Shown: piece after piece, positions 45,125 through 54,640 of the stretch
Position numbering within the stretch: the first letter of the stretch is position 1
Layout of the letters: each line of letters starts with the position of its first letter
Source of the DNA: Melghirimyces thermohalophilus
GTDB lineage: Bacteria; Bacillota; Bacilli; Thermoactinomycetales; DSM-45169
Reading direction: 5' to 3'
Assembly: GCF_900102685.1 (NCBI RefSeq)
Contig: NZ_FMZA01000020.1
Coordinates: 1-64,000, forward strand
DNA length: 64,000 bases
Notes under the pieces: generated by a model
What the model saw: the letters and a program-made list of their open reading frames with translations, nothing else
What the model was told of the DNA's origin: nothing
Databases searched by the model: none
Translations under genes and position numbers: made by a program

Positions 45125-45236
45125 TACGAACAATTACTGATGGGCGAAGCATGAAAGTTCGTGATTCCTTTACACAAGCTTTCCCAAGGAGTAAACTGGG
45201 GACAAATGGTTTGGGAACAGGAAGGAAGAGGTTATA

Positions 45237-46100
45237 GTGGAACAAGGAAAATGGATCGATGGTAAGGTGCTTGCCAAAGAGATCAAAGGGGAACTGGCCA
45301 AAGAGGTGGCCGTACTGGCTGAAGAGACTGGAGAGCGTCCAGGTCTGGCAGTGATTCTGGTGGGGAACGATCCGGCCTCGGAGACCTATGTACGGGGCAA
45401 AGTGCGGGATTGTGAAGAAGTGGGGATCCGCTCTCAATTAATCCGCAAACCGGATACGATTGAGGAAGACGAACTTCTGTCCGAGGTTCAACGGCTTAAT
45501 GAAGACCCGGCGATCCACGGGATTTTGGTTCAGCTGCCGCTGCCGGATCAGATCAACCCGGACCGGGTGATCTCCGAGATCCGGCCCGACAAGGATGTGG
45601 ACGGGTTTCATCCTCTCAACGCAGGTCGTTTGGCTACGGGGCTGGACTCATTACTTCCGTGTACTCCTCATGGCATCCTGCAGATGCTGAAACGCTCAGG
45701 GGTGTCCATCGCCGGTAAACATGCGGTGGTTGTGGGTCGCAGCAATATCGTGGGTAAGCCGGTCTCCCTCCTGTTGCAACGGGAAAACGCCACCGTCACC
45801 ATGTGTCACTCCCGAACGGAAGATCTGGCCCATCACACCCGGCAGGCGGATATCCTGGTGGCGGCGGTAGGAAGGCTCCACATGATCACTCGCCAGCATG
45901 TCCGGGAAGGGGCCGTCGTGATCGATGTGGGAATGAACCGGACCCCGGAAGGAAAGTTGGCCGGTGATGTGGACTTTGATGCGGTAGAGCCGATCGCTTC
46001 ACGTATCACACCGGTTCCGGGGGGAGTGGGGCCGATGACGCGGGCGATGCTTCTCTACAATACCGTGAAAGCGGCCCGGACGTTTTTCACCAAGGGCTGA
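45237..46100 (+). CDS. folD: Methylenetetrahydrofolate dehydrogenase/cyclohydrolase
   Basis: This is a 287-residue bifunctional enzyme of one-carbon metabolism that interconverts methylene-, methenyl- and formyl-tetrahydrofolate with NADP. It has [18 protein letters not shown] with the catalytic Lys in the VxxKxxxCE-like block, [17 protein letters not shown] and [13 protein letters not shown] in the Rossmann part. The start is GTG 45237 with AGGAAGAGG upstream. The 112-bp gap after nusB has no clear promoter. A hypothetical alternative start within the gene is not needed. Confidence 0.96.
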   Translation: MEQGKWIDGKVLAKEIKGELAKEVAVLAEETGERPGLAVILVGNDPASETYVRGKVRDCEEVGIRSQLIRKPDTIEEDELLSEVQRLNEDPAIHGILVQLPLPDQINPDRVISEIRPDKDVDGFHPLNAGRLATGLDSLLPCTPHGILQMLKRSGVSIAGKHAVVVGRSNIVGKPVSLLLQRENATVTMCHSRTEDLAHHTRQADILVAAVGRLHMITRQHVREGAVVIDVGMNRTPEGKLAGDVDFDAVEPIASRITPVPGGVGPMTRAMLLYNTVKAARTFFTKG

Positions 46101-46115
46101 TGGAGGATGATCGGG

Positions 46116-47486
46116 TTGCGGAAACAGGTGCAAGATGATGTTTTCTCTGTTACGGATCTGGTTCGTCGACTCACCCAGGTGATCGAAGAAGAAAAGGATT
46201 TTGCCCGGGTGTGGGTTCAGGGTGAGATCTCCAATTTTAAGCACCATGCCCGCGGCCATATGTATTTTACATTGAAAGATGACCGGACACGGATTCGCGC
46301 GGTGATGTTTGCCGGTCACAACCGACGGCTCCGCTTTTCCCCCAGGGATGGAGACGATGTTTTGATTCGGGGACGGATGGGGGTCTACGAACGGGACGGG
46401 CAGGTGCAGTTGTATGTGACCCATATGCAGCCAAATGGCGTCGGCGAACTGTTTGTCGCCTACGAACGTTTAAAAGAAGAGCTGGAGCAGGAAGGGTTGT
46501 TTGCGCCGGAACATAAAAAAGCCCTCCCGTTTCTGCCGGGGCGAGTGGGATTGATTACCTCTGCCCATGGTGCGGCAGTGCGGGATATGATCACCACATT
46601 GCGCCGGCGGAGCCGGATGGTGGATATTCTTGTCTGTCCGGTGGCTGTCCAGGGAGTGGATGCGCCTCGCCAGATCGTCGATGCACTGAACCGTCTCAAT
46701 CGCACTCGAGATGTGGATGTGATTATCGTCGGTCGCGGTGGCGGCTCTCTGGAGGAGCTGTGGGCATTTAACGAGGAAGCGGTGGCCCGGGGAATCTATG
46801 AATCGCAGATTCCGGTCGTGTCCGCTGTCGGTCATGAAACCGACACGACGATATCCGATTTCGTAGCTGACGTACGTGCCGCCACTCCCACAGCCGCTGC
46901 AGAGATCGTCGCTCCCCGTTTTGAAGAGCTCCAATCCCAACTGAGCGGGATGAAGAAGCGGCTGACAACAGCGGTGGAACAACGTGTGCAATCAGAGAGA
47001 GAACGCTTGTCCCGGGTGATGGATCGTCCCGTCTTCCGCCGCGCAGAAGCCCGTTTAGAACCTTTTGAACAGCGGTTGGATGATCTAACCCGGGATTTGC
47101 TTGCCGCTGTCCGCCAACGTTTCTCCCCTTTGCGTTCCAGGCTGGAGGCGCAAAAACATCGGCTGCGTGGACAACACCCTTCCGCTCGGTTGCATCTCCT
47201 GTCTCAGCAGTTGACACGGATCTCTCGCCAGTGCAGACTGGGAATGGATCGCCAGCTGCAGGACAAACGAGCGGAGTGGTTACGACGGATGGAGTATCTG
47301 GATGCGCTCAGTCCTCTGAAAGTGATGCATCGCGGATACTCTCTCGTCTACCGCTATGGTGATCGTAGGTTGCTTAAGTCTGTGAAAGATGTCCAGGCCG
47401 GTGATCTGATCCGGGTGCGGATGTCCGATGGGAGACTGAAATGTCAGGTTTGGGGATGGGAGGATGATCCCGATGGAAGCGGATAA
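46116..47486 (+). CDS. xseA: Exodeoxyribonuclease VII large subunit
   Basis: This is a 456-residue XseA with an N-terminal OB-fold (VWVQGEISNFKHHARGHMYFTLKDD), a catalytic domain with RVGLITSAHGAAVRDM, IIVGRGGGSLEELWAFNEE and SAVGHETDTTISD, and a long coiled-coil C terminus that binds XseB. It processes single-stranded DNA in both directions. The preferred start is TTG 46116, because GGAGG lies 9 bases upstream; the ATG at 46107 abuts that site. It overlaps xseB by 14 bp. Confidence 0.94.
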   Translation: MRKQVQDDVFSVTDLVRRLTQVIEEEKDFARVWVQGEISNFKHHARGHMYFTLKDDRTRIRAVMFAGHNRRLRFSPRDGDDVLIRGRMGVYERDGQVQLYVTHMQPNGVGELFVAYERLKEELEQEGLFAPEHKKALPFLPGRVGLITSAHGAAVRDMITTLRRRSRMVDILVCPVAVQGVDAPRQIVDALNRLNRTRDVDVIIVGRGGGSLEELWAFNEEAVARGIYESQIPVVSAVGHETDTTISDFVADVRAATPTAAAEIVAPRFEELQSQLSGMKKRLTTAVEQRVQSERERLSRVMDRPVFRRAEARLEPFEQRLDDLTRDLLAAVRQRFSPLRSRLEAQKHRLRGQHPSARLHLLSQQLTRISRQCRLGMDRQLQDKRAEWLRRMEYLDALSPLKVMHRGYSLVYRYGDRRLLKSVKDVQAGDLIRVRMSDGRLKCQVWGWEDDPDGSG

Positions 47487-47730
47487 ACAACCATTGCAGG
47501 AACTTAGTTTTGAAGAGGCTATGGAACGGTTGGAGGATGTGGTGAACCGTCTTGAAAACGGGGAGGTTCCTCTGGAGGAGTCGATCCGTCTGTTTGAAGA
47601 AGGGATGAAGTTGTCCCGGTATTGCGGGGCCAAATTGGAAAAGATGGAGCAGCAGGTGGAAATTCTGGCCCGGGAAAACGGTGATTGGGTCCGGAAACCT
47701 TTTCACCCCGATGAGGAGGCTGGAGATTAA
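47473..47730 (+). CDS. xseB: Exodeoxyribonuclease VII small subunit
   Basis: This is an 85-residue helical partner of XseA, with SFEEAMERLEDVVNRLENGE and LEESIRLFEEGMKLSRYC, the two helices that form the antiparallel hairpin wrapping the XseA coiled coil. The chosen start is ATG 47473, with GGGAGG 9 bases upstream; ATG 47464 is too close to that site. It overlaps the end of xseA and abuts ispA, so the three are translated as a block. Confidence 0.94.
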   Translation: MEADKQPLQELSFEEAMERLEDVVNRLENGEVPLEESIRLFEEGMKLSRYCGAKLEKMEQQVEILARENGDWVRKPFHPDEEAGD

Positions 47731-47731
47731 G

Positions 47732-48619
47732 GTGCGGGAGATCGAAGGGTATCTGGAAGAAAAGGCGAAAACCGTGGAGCATCATCTGGCGGCCTACCTG
47801 AAGGACATACCGGGGACATTGGGTGAATCGATGAATTACTCCTTGCTCGCCGGAGGAAAGCGCCTGCGTCCGATTCTGGTGCTGGCCGCCGCCGATGCCT
47901 TGGGCGGATCCGAAGAAGCAGCGCTCCCCTTCGCGTGTGCAATCGAAATGATCCATACATACTCCCTGATTCATGATGATCTCCCGGCCATGGACGACGA
48001 CGATTTTCGTCGGGGATCTTTGACCAACCACAAAGTTTATGGTGAAGCGATGGCGATACTAGCGGGAGATGCGCTGTTGACGAAAGCTTTTGGTGTGATG
48101 GCGGAAGGGGCGCTCAACACCGGCCTCGATGGCAAAGCCGCACTCCGCTTGATACAAGAATGCGCCGCTCGCGTCGGAGCGGAAGGGATGGTTGGTGGAC
48201 AGGTGAAGGATATAGAGGCGGAAGGACGTGCAGTCTCCCTCAAGGAACTGCACGATATCCACCGATCCAAAACCGGGGATTTGATCACCTTTTCCGTCCG
48301 GGCCGGTGCGATTGTGGCCGGTGCCTGTGCCAAAGAGTTGGAAGCCTTGACCGGCTATGCCGAACGATTGGGACTTGCTTTCCAGATCGGAGACGACGTG
48401 CTCAATGTGATCGGAGACCGGGATAAAATGGGGAAACCGGTAGGCAGTGATGTGGAGAAGAAAAAATCCACCTACGCTGCGCTGCAGGGGTTGGACGTTT
48501 CCAAGAAGCAGGTGCGAACCCTGGTGGAGGAGGCCAAGAACCTGGTTTCCTCGGTTGAAGGCATTCGCCCTGATTACCTGCTCGGTATCGCCGACTATCT
48601 GTTGGATCGTGAGCGGTAA
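47732..48619 (+). CDS. ispA: Farnesyl diphosphate synthase
   Basis: This 295-residue prenyl transferase condenses isopentenyl and dimethylallyl diphosphate to C15. The first Asp-rich motif is DDLPAMDDDD in LIHDDLPAMDDDDFRRG, and the second is QIGDDVLNVIGD. FARM-region residues and length fit bacterial IspA (B. subtilis 296). The start is GTG 47732, directly after the xseB stop with a GGAG 6 bases upstream; ATG 47711 inside xseB is an alternative. A promoter and a large structured RNA follow, before oapA and dxs. Confidence 0.94.
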   Translation: MREIEGYLEEKAKTVEHHLAAYLKDIPGTLGESMNYSLLAGGKRLRPILVLAAADALGGSEEAALPFACAIEMIHTYSLIHDDLPAMDDDDFRRGSLTNHKVYGEAMAILAGDALLTKAFGVMAEGALNTGLDGKAALRLIQECAARVGAEGMVGGQVKDIEAEGRAVSLKELHDIHRSKTGDLITFSVRAGAIVAGACAKELEALTGYAERLGLAFQIGDDVLNVIGDRDKMGKPVGSDVEKKKSTYAALQGLDVSKKQVRTLVEEAKNLVSSVEGIRPDYLLGIADYLLDRER

Positions 48620-48630
48620 TCAGGAGTGCG

Positions 48631-48660
48631 TTGCCGTATTTAAAATGGTTATGATATAAT
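48631..48660 (+). promoter_or_regulatory. Sigma-A-like promoter in front of OLE RNA
   Basis: TTGCCG (48631-48636) and a perfect TATAAT (48655-48660), with an 18-bp spacer, lie immediately after ispA. Transcription would start near 48667, just before the first conserved part of the RNA. Confidence 0.6.
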
Positions 48661-48666
48661 ATCTAT

Positions 48667-49298
48667 CAACAAGGAAGTGGTGCAGTATTCTAGTCGATCC
48701 ACCCTCTCTGAAGGCGGGGCTAAAAATCCGCTAAAGGGCACATCGATGAAGTTCTTGGTGTTGGCTTCCGACGCCCAGTCGGGGGTCGATGCTGAGAGTT
48801 AAGGGGGACGGGCGATCCACAAAGGCATGTGGGCGTTGACCCGACCCCCGCGGAGGCCCAAGTGCGTCGCCGGAGCGTCACCGTGCGTAGGCGGCGGCTT
48901 GGGGTATGAACCTGTTACTAGGTAGGGGGACCTGGTGCAGCGTAGCCTGCCTTGAGTGGTGTTGTGGGGATACGATTTTTCGTTGAAAGCAACACTGCAA
49001 AAGAGGCTAGGAGAGGTGCTCGGATTGTTGAGGAAAACTCCTAGACTGTTTGCTGTGACAGGCAAGGCGGGCCGGGGATTGAAGTGCGGACTGAGTGGCA
49101 ATCCAGTCCGGCGGCTGGTGACACCGCCGAAAAGGTAGTAAAGGGAAACCGCCGCATTGGCAACGGTGCGGATACCTTTTGGGAAAACCTACTGGACCTA
49201 AGCCGCAGGATTTATCCGGTCCGTTTCCACTTCCACTCGCCATGATTTCGGGTCAGTTTTGGCCGTTGGCAGACCGGCGGTGACTTACCGCCCGGTCA
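48667..49298 (+). ncRNA. ole: OLE RNA (ornate, large, extremophilic RNA)
   Basis: This roughly 600-base gene-free stretch lies between ispA and a gene for a four-helix membrane protein (oapA), followed by dxs, tlyA, argR and recN. It is the locus described for OLE RNA in Bacillus halodurans and other Gram-positive extremophiles. The sequence is GC-rich with many complementary arms: GGAAGTGG 48673-48680 with CCACTTCC 49227-49234 (closing stem), GTGTTG 48959 with CAACAC 48990, CTAGGAG 49007 with CTCCTAG 49038, CGGACTG 49087 with CAGTCCG 49104, GGCGG 49110 with CCGCC 49124, and a bulged hairpin 49272-49297. The 3' end is uncertain between 49240 and 49346. No plausible protein is encoded. Identification rests on synteny, size and structure, not on an alignment. 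Confidence 0.82.
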
Positions 49299-49306
49299 AG
49301 CCGGAA

Positions 49307-49346
49307 CGGAATGCCGGCCGCCCATGCGGCCGGCATTCCGTTTTTT
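49307..49346 (+). terminator. Strong terminator between OLE RNA and oapA
   Basis: A perfect 15-bp stem (CGGAATGCCGGCCGC / GCGGCCGGCATTCCG, 4-base loop) is followed by six T residues. It separates the RNA from oapA, whose start lies 28 bp further. Confidence 0.85.
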
Positions 49347-49373
49347 GGGCCGTAGAGGAGTCCTGATTGGGAG

Positions 49374-49994
49374 ATGCGAAAAATATTACGACAGTCCTTT
49401 CGCTGGGCGGTTATCATCAGTATGGTGACAGCCATCCTGTCCATGATTTTCAATAGTGTATCCGCCTCTTTTTTAGGCGGTTTATCATGGCAGGGCGGCT
49501 TGCTGGTGGTTTTGATGATCATCCTGGTCGGTGTCTTCTTTGATATGTTGGGGATCGCCGCCACCGCCGCACGAGAGCCGCCCTTTCATGCGATGGCTTC
49601 CCGGAAGGTTCCCGGCGCGCAACATGCGATCGGGATCCTGCGGAAGGCGGACCAATTTGCCAACTTCTGTAACGACGTGATCGGTGATATCAGCGGGATT
49701 ATCAGCGGTGCTGCCGGGTTTGCGGTGGTGGGAACGTTGGTGCTCACCTTGGATCTCTCCGGGAGTCGCTGGTGGCTGGAAACCTTGGCAGTAGGTGCGA
49801 TTTCCGCCTTAACTGTCGGTGGTAAAGCACTAGGGAAGACCTTTTCCATACAATATTCAAATGAAATTATCTTTAGACTGGGCCAAGTCTTTTATATACT
49901 GGAAGAAAGGTTTCATATCCGCTTGTTTTCTGTAAAAACTAGGAAAAAACGAAAGCGAAAGCGAGGCGTTTTCCGTGCACCTCGAACAGATTAA
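49374..49994 (+). CDS. oapA: OLE-associated membrane protein OapA
   Basis: This 206-residue protein has four predicted membrane helices (about 9-33, 41-65, 104-126 and 132-156), a central polar loop (residues 66-100) with a DxxxD-type motif (NDVIGD) and a very basic C-terminal tail ([11 protein letters not shown]). Position directly behind the OLE RNA and ahead of dxs, with the four-helix layout, matches OapA, which binds OLE RNA and holds it at the membrane in B. halodurans. The first part of the loop ([13 protein letters not shown]) recalls CorC/DUF21-like metal transport proteins, as noted for the family. The start ATG 49374 has a distant GAGGAG. It overlaps dxs by 20 bp. Confidence 0.85.
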   Translation: MRKILRQSFRWAVIISMVTAILSMIFNSVSASFLGGLSWQGGLLVVLMIILVGVFFDMLGIAATAAREPPFHAMASRKVPGAQHAIGILRKADQFANFCNDVIGDISGIISGAAGFAVVGTLVLTLDLSGSRWWLETLAVGAISALTVGGKALGKTFSIQYSNEIIFRLGQVFYILEERFHIRLFSVKTRKKRKRKRGVFRAPRTD

Positions 49995-51864
49995 TTCGCC
50001 TGAACAATTAAAAAGAGTCCCCGTCAGCCAATTACCCCGTCTGGCGGAGGAGATCCGTCAGTTTTTGATTGACAGTCTGTCCATAACAGGGGGGCACTTG
50101 GGGTCCAACCTGGGTGTAGTGGAATTAACCCTTGCTTTGCACTATCTCTTTGACAGTCCTAAGGATCGGTTCATCTGGGATGTAGGGCACCAAGCCTACG
50201 TGCATAAAATTCTGACGGGTCGCCTCAAACAATTTGACACCCTGCGGCAGTACAAAGGAATGTGCGGTTTTCCCAAGATGCGTGAAAGCGAACACGATGT
50301 CTGGGAAACCGGGCATAGCAGTACGTCCCTGTCAGCGGCGATGGGAATGGCGGTAGCCCGTGACATCAAAGGGGAAAGCCATCGCATCGTTCCGATCATT
50401 GGAGATGGAGCCCTCACCGGGGGTATGGCTCTGGAAGCGCTCAACCATATCGGGAATGAGCAGCGGAATATTTTGTGTATCCTGAATGACAACGAGATGT
50501 CCATCTCTCCCAATGTGGGCGCGATCCACAATTATCTGGGCAAACTTCGAACCCACAAACACTATCACAAGATCAAGGAGGAGATGGAATATTTTCTGAA
50601 AAAGATCCCGACAGTGGGCGGCGCCTTCGCTTCTGCAGCGGAACGAGTCAAAGATAGCATGAAATACTTAGTGGTTTCCGGTGTGTTGTTTGAAAAGCTG
50701 GGGTTAACCTATCTGGGTCCGGTGAACGGACATTCCATGGACGAGCTGTTGGAATGTCTGCGCCAAGCGGATCAGACGGAAGGGCCGGTCCTTGTTCACG
50801 TGGTCACTCAGAAAGGGAAAGGCTATCTGCCGGCAGAAACCCACAAAGAAAAACTGCACGGGGTAACCAAAGGGTATAAACTGGAGTCCAACAAAGGGGT
50901 GAAAAAATCTAATACCCCGGTGAAATACCCCAAGGTGTTCGGAGACACCTTGATCCGGCTCGCAGAACAGGATCAGCGAGTGATAGGTGTTACCCCGGCC
51001 ATGTTAGGGGGATCGGGTATGAATGAGTTTGCTGCTCGATTCCCTGATCGATGCTTCGATGTGGGCATCGCCGAGCAACATGCCACCACCTTTGCAGCAG
51101 GGGTCGCTACCCAAGGGATGAAACCGGTGCTCGCTATCTATTCCACCTTTCTGCAACGGGGCTATGACCAACTGATTCATGATATCGCCCGTCAGAAGTT
51201 GGATGTGGTGTTGGCGGTGGATCGAGCCGGATTCGTCGGCGCTGACGGAGAAACCCACCAAGGGGTATACGATATCGCCTACATGCGGTGTATACCCAAT
51301 ATGGTCGTTATGATGCCCAAAGACGAAAACGAATTTCAACACATGCTTTACACAGCGTATCGCTATGAGGGGCCGATTGCCGTCCGCTTTCCCCGGGGAA
51401 CCGGCTTAGGAGTAGAGATGGATGAAGAGCTGAAGGAGCTGCCCATCGGCAAGTCGGAAGTGCTTCGCGAGGGTGGGGATGTGGCGCTGCTCGCATTTGG
51501 CACGATGGTGCCCTTCGCTTTGGAGGCGGCTGATCGCCTGGCCCGCGAAGGGATACGGTGTAAGGTGGTCAACGCCCGTTTTGCCAAACCGCTGGATTCG
51601 GAGCTGCTGGACGAATTGGCCCGGGAGCAGCTTCCGATCATCACCATCGAAGAAGCATCCGCCATCGGCGGCTTTGGCAGCGGCGTCCTGGAATACTTTT
51701 CCGAACAAGAAATTTACGACATGCAGGTAAAGACCATCGGCGTTCCGGATTATTTTGTTGAACACGGGGATGTCAAAGATCAGCGCGGCGAAGTGGGGTT
51801 GACGGTAGAACGCATCGCCCATACCGCTCATAACATGGTTCCCCGTCGCCGTCAACGGGCATAA
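49975..51864 (+). CDS. dxs: 1-deoxy-D-xylulose-5-phosphate synthase
   Basis: This 629-residue thiamine-diphosphate enzyme condenses pyruvate and glyceraldehyde 3-phosphate in the first step of the MEP isoprenoid pathway. [15 protein letters not shown]...[10 protein letters not shown] is the ThDP/Mg site, [18 protein letters not shown] carries the conserved His, and transketolase Pyr ([13 protein letters not shown]) and C-terminal domains follow. GTG 49975 overlaps the 3' end of oapA, so translation of oapA and dxs is linked. Together with ispA it makes this an isoprenoid locus around OLE RNA. Confidence 0.96.
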   Translation: MHLEQINSPEQLKRVPVSQLPRLAEEIRQFLIDSLSITGGHLGSNLGVVELTLALHYLFDSPKDRFIWDVGHQAYVHKILTGRLKQFDTLRQYKGMCGFPKMRESEHDVWETGHSSTSLSAAMGMAVARDIKGESHRIVPIIGDGALTGGMALEALNHIGNEQRNILCILNDNEMSISPNVGAIHNYLGKLRTHKHYHKIKEEMEYFLKKIPTVGGAFASAAERVKDSMKYLVVSGVLFEKLGLTYLGPVNGHSMDELLECLRQADQTEGPVLVHVVTQKGKGYLPAETHKEKLHGVTKGYKLESNKGVKKSNTPVKYPKVFGDTLIRLAEQDQRVIGVTPAMLGGSGMNEFAARFPDRCFDVGIAEQHATTFAAGVATQGMKPVLAIYSTFLQRGYDQLIHDIARQKLDVVLAVDRAGFVGADGETHQGVYDIAYMRCIPNMVVMMPKDENEFQHMLYTAYRYEGPIAVRFPRGTGLGVEMDEELKELPIGKSEVLREGGDVALLAFGTMVPFALEAADRLAREGIRCKVVNARFAKPLDSELLDELAREQLPIITIEEASAIGGFGSGVLEYFSEQEIYDMQVKTIGVPDYFVEHGDVKDQRGEVGLTVERIAHTAHNMVPRRRQRA

Positions 51865-51875
51865 GGTGATCTCTG

Positions 51876-52700
51876 GTGAAACAACGTTTGGATACCCTCC
51901 TTGTGGATAAAGGATTTTATAACAGTCGGCAACAGGCGCAACGAGCGATCATGGCCGGCCTGGTGAAGGTGAATGGCGACCGAGCGGACAAGCCGGGAAC
52001 GCAAGTGCGTCAGGATGCCGATGTGGAAGTGATGGGAAAAGAACATCCCTATGTCAGCCGGGGAGGGCTGAAGCTGGAAAAGGCACTGAAGGTATTCGGG
52101 ATTGAGATGGAAAACCGCGTGATGCTGGATATAGGGGCGTCAACAGGAGGCTTTACCGATTGCGCACTGCAAAATGGGGCGTCAAAGGTTTATGCCGTAG
52201 ATGTGGGGTATGGTCAGCTGGATTGGAAGCTGCGCTCCGATGACCGGGTTGTGGTAATGGAACGGACCAATTTCCGTTACATGAAGCCAGAGGAGCTTCC
52301 GGGGGAATCACCGGACGTGGCCACAGTGGACGTCTCCTTCATCTCCCTCTCCCGGATCTTGCCTACTCTAAAAGAGATGCTTGAAGATCCGGCGGAAGTG
52401 GTGGCTCTAGTCAAGCCGCAGTTTGAAGCTGGACGGGATCAGGTGGGACGGAAAGGGATTGTACGCGATCCCCGCATCCACCGAGAGGTGTTGTTCCGTT
52501 TTTGTGAGATGGCCATCAATGAAGGATTTTCCATCAAGGGGCTTTCCCCATCGCCGATTACGGGAAGCGGCGGTAATATCGAATTTCTGAGCTGGCTGGG
52601 TTGGACCGCTACGGGGCCGACATATTTGGAAAATGTAGAACACATGGTCGATGGCGCCGTGAACCAGGCTCATCGACCGGAGACGGAAGGTTCGGGGTAA
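51876..52700 (+). CDS. tlyA: TlyA-family rRNA methyltransferase (YqxC)
   Basis: This is a 274-residue protein with an N-terminal S4 RNA-binding domain (RLDTLLVDKGFYNSRQQAQRA, residues 3-60) and an FtsJ-like methyltransferase domain whose SAM loop is LDIGASTGGFTDC. Later blocks are ATVDVSFISLSRILP and KPQFEAGRDQVGRKGIV. TlyA enzymes 2'-O-methylate rRNA; some members were called hemolysins. The start is GTG 51876, with AAGGTG upstream. The order dxs-tlyA-...-argR-recN is as in B. subtilis, with two genes inserted after it here. Confidence 0.92.
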   Translation: MKQRLDTLLVDKGFYNSRQQAQRAIMAGLVKVNGDRADKPGTQVRQDADVEVMGKEHPYVSRGGLKLEKALKVFGIEMENRVMLDIGASTGGFTDCALQNGASKVYAVDVGYGQLDWKLRSDDRVVVMERTNFRYMKPEELPGESPDVATVDVSFISLSRILPTLKEMLEDPAEVVALVKPQFEAGRDQVGRKGIVRDPRIHREVLFRFCEMAINEGFSIKGLSPSPITGSGGNIEFLSWLGWTATGPTYLENVEHMVDGAVNQAHRPETEGSG

Positions 52701-52751
52701 CAGGAATTCTTGTGGCCGGATCCGAAGTAGTAGAAAAAGGAGGGATAACCC

Positions 52752-53267
52752 TTGTTGCGCGACGGGGATGTGATCGTCCTTTTTCTGCTGATTGTTGTGA
52801 TCCTGTCACTGATGGCTCGAAAATGGAAAAAAAGTGAACCTCGTCCGATGGTGCGCCAGTCCGACCGGCCCATTCGCGGTGACATCCCGGATCTGCTGGA
52901 AAGAGACGGGTATGAGGTGGTTGCGGCTAAACAGCGTCTTCCCTTGCGCATCCAGGTGGGAGATAAGGGATATGACAGTCGGCTATATGCGGACTTTATC
53001 GCCCGAAAAAATGGGAAATACTATGTGGTGATTTTGGCGAAAGCAAAAAAGTCACTCCGTCTATCGGGTGCCGCTGTCCGTGATCGGTTTTTGGGTCATG
53101 TATTCGCTTTTCAGGCTGCCGGTGTTTTGTACATCGATCCGGATCAGGAAACGGTGAAAACGATACAGTTTGAAGTGTCGGGCATTCGATATCCGAGACG
53201 CCGCCATCTGTTATCACATCTCGTCATGTTGATTGTAGGCATGCTGATCGCTATCGCTGCAGGATGA
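52752..53267 (+). CDS. Membrane protein of unknown function with nuclease-like core
   Basis: This is a 171-residue protein with an N-terminal helix (VIVLFLLIVVILSLMA), a soluble middle (about 40-145) and a C-terminal helix (LVMLIVGMLIAIAAG). The middle reads helix (LLERDGYEVV), then strands YADFIARKNGKYYVVILAK, then a helix and LYIDPD, an order like the PD-(D/E)xK nuclease fold. The expected acidic residue before the Lys is Leu, so it may be inactive. The start is TTG 52752, 8 bases after AAGGAGGG. It overlaps the open frame of nadK and lies between tlyA and nadK. I recognise no named family. Confidence 0.75.
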   Translation: MLRDGDVIVLFLLIVVILSLMARKWKKSEPRPMVRQSDRPIRGDIPDLLERDGYEVVAAKQRLPLRIQVGDKGYDSRLYADFIARKNGKYYVVILAKAKKSLRLSGAAVRDRFLGHVFAFQAAGVLYIDPDQETVKTIQFEVSGIRYPRRRHLLSHLVMLIVGMLIAIAAG

Positions 53268-53299
53268 CCCAACCCGGGGGTAGATGGAGGTGGAGTCGA

Positions 53300-54184
53300 T
53301 TGTCAAGCTTTGGGATACTGGTTAACAAGGGAAAACCGAAGGCTCGCGTCGTGATGAAAGAGTTGGTCCATCTGCTGGAGGAGCGACGCTCCGAAGTCAG
53401 GCTGGAGCCGGAAATCGCACGGGAAGTGGACCGGGATGACCTCGCCCTGCCGGTGGATCGTTTTCCTGAAGCGGTGGATATTGTATTCGTATTGGGCGGA
53501 GACGGTACCTTACTCGGAGTGGCGCGCCGCTTTGCTGCTTACCATATTCCGATTTTGGGTTTTAACCTGGGACACCTCGGTTTTCTTTCCGAGGCCGAAC
53601 CGGACAGTTTGGCCACGGCGGTGGACCGGATTTTACAAGGGGATTACTACATAGAAAAACGGATGATGCTGAACGCGGAAGTGGTGCGGGGCGGCGAAGT
53701 GTTGGAGAAGAGTGTCGCCCTCAACGATGTGGGCATTGCCAAAGGGTCGTTCAGCCGCATGATCACAGGAACCGTCTATATGGACGGCATATATCTGGGC
53801 ACCTATTCCGGTGATGGACTGATTGTCTCCTCACCCACCGGATCGACAGCCTACTCCCTCTCCTGTGGAGGACCGATCGTTTGGCCTGGTGTACAAAGTA
53901 TCCTGCTGACACCGATCTGTCCCCATACCTTGACTGCACGGCCGATGGTGTTGCCATCTGAGTGCACCCTGGAAATCCGCGTCAGTGCCACCCACCAGGA
54001 TATCGGGCTCACCATAGACGGACAGTTGGGTTACCGGCTGGAGGTGGATGATGTGATCCGCGTGGCAGCATCCAAACACATTACCTCTCTGATCAAATGG
54101 GAAGAGCGGGATTTCTTCGAGGTGGTGCGCAAAAAGCTGCAAGGTGAACAGGATGAAGGAAGCGGGTTGGAGGGCAAAAAATGA
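53300..54184 (+). CDS. nadK: NAD kinase
   Basis: This is a 294-residue NAD(H) kinase (PpnK) that makes [17 protein letters not shown] (about residues 66-78) holds the catalytic Asp, and [10 protein letters not shown] and the [22 protein letters not shown] segments complete the active site. The start is TTG 53300, with GGAGG about 9 bases upstream; the frame is open 12 codons further but without a site. The end overlaps argR by ATGA. NAD kinase is located elsewhere in B. subtilis; this placement next to argR is common in clostridia and thermoactinomycete-like genomes. Confidence 0.94.
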   Translation: MSSFGILVNKGKPKARVVMKELVHLLEERRSEVRLEPEIAREVDRDDLALPVDRFPEAVDIVFVLGGDGTLLGVARRFAAYHIPILGFNLGHLGFLSEAEPDSLATAVDRILQGDYYIEKRMMLNAEVVRGGEVLEKSVALNDVGIAKGSFSRMITGTVYMDGIYLGTYSGDGLIVSSPTGSTAYSLSCGGPIVWPGVQSILLTPICPHTLTARPMVLPSECTLEIRVSATHQDIGLTIDGQLGYRLEVDDVIRVAASKHITSLIKWEERDFFEVVRKKLQGEQDEGSGLEGKK

Positions 54185-54627
54185 AAGCGCAACGGCACAT
54201 CAAAATACGGGAGATCATTACCAATCAGGATGTGGAAACCCAGGAGGATCTTGTCAACGAGCTGAGGAATGCTGGATACAATGTGACCCAGGCGACCGTC
54301 TCCAGGGATATCAAGGAATTGCATTTAGTCAAAGTTCCCACCAACAAAGGGACATATAAATATTCGTTGCCAGCGGACAACCGTTTCAATCCCCATCAGA
54401 AATTAAAACGGTTGTTAACCGATGCCTTTGTGGGTATTGAGCTAAGTGAAAATCTGATCGTGATTAAGACCATGCCCGGGAATGCTCATGCAATCGGTGT
54501 ATTGATCGATAACCTGGGATGGTCCGACGTGATCGGTTCCATCGCAGGGGATGATACGATTCTGTTGATCTGTCGGGACCGGGAAAGTGGGCCCCAGGTG
54601 AAAAACCGCTTGATCGACATGCTGTAG
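54181..54627 (+). CDS. argR: Arginine repressor ArgR/AhrC
   Basis: This is a 148-residue hexameric regulator of arginine synthesis and breakdown. The winged-helix N terminus ([21 protein letters not shown]...[14 protein letters not shown]) has the SRDI recognition helix. The C-terminal arginine-binding domain has [12 protein letters not shown] and [18 protein letters not shown] 54181 overlaps the nadK stop as ATGA. It lies 13 bp before recN, as in B. subtilis (ahrC-recN). No arginine-pathway gene is in the window. Confidence 0.96.
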   Translation: MKAQRHIKIREIITNQDVETQEDLVNELRNAGYNVTQATVSRDIKELHLVKVPTNKGTYKYSLPADNRFNPHQKLKRLLTDAFVGIELSENLIVIKTMPGNAHAIGVLIDNLGWSDVIGSIAGDDTILLICRDRESGPQVKNRLIDML

Positions 54628-54640
54628 GAGTGGATGACCG

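Noticed and set aside
48799-49243. Short open frames on both strands inside the ispA-dxs gap
   Set aside because: They have no ribosome sites, are rich in Arg/Pro/Gly as expected of GC-rich structured RNA, and coincide with traced stems. The interval is better explained as OLE RNA.
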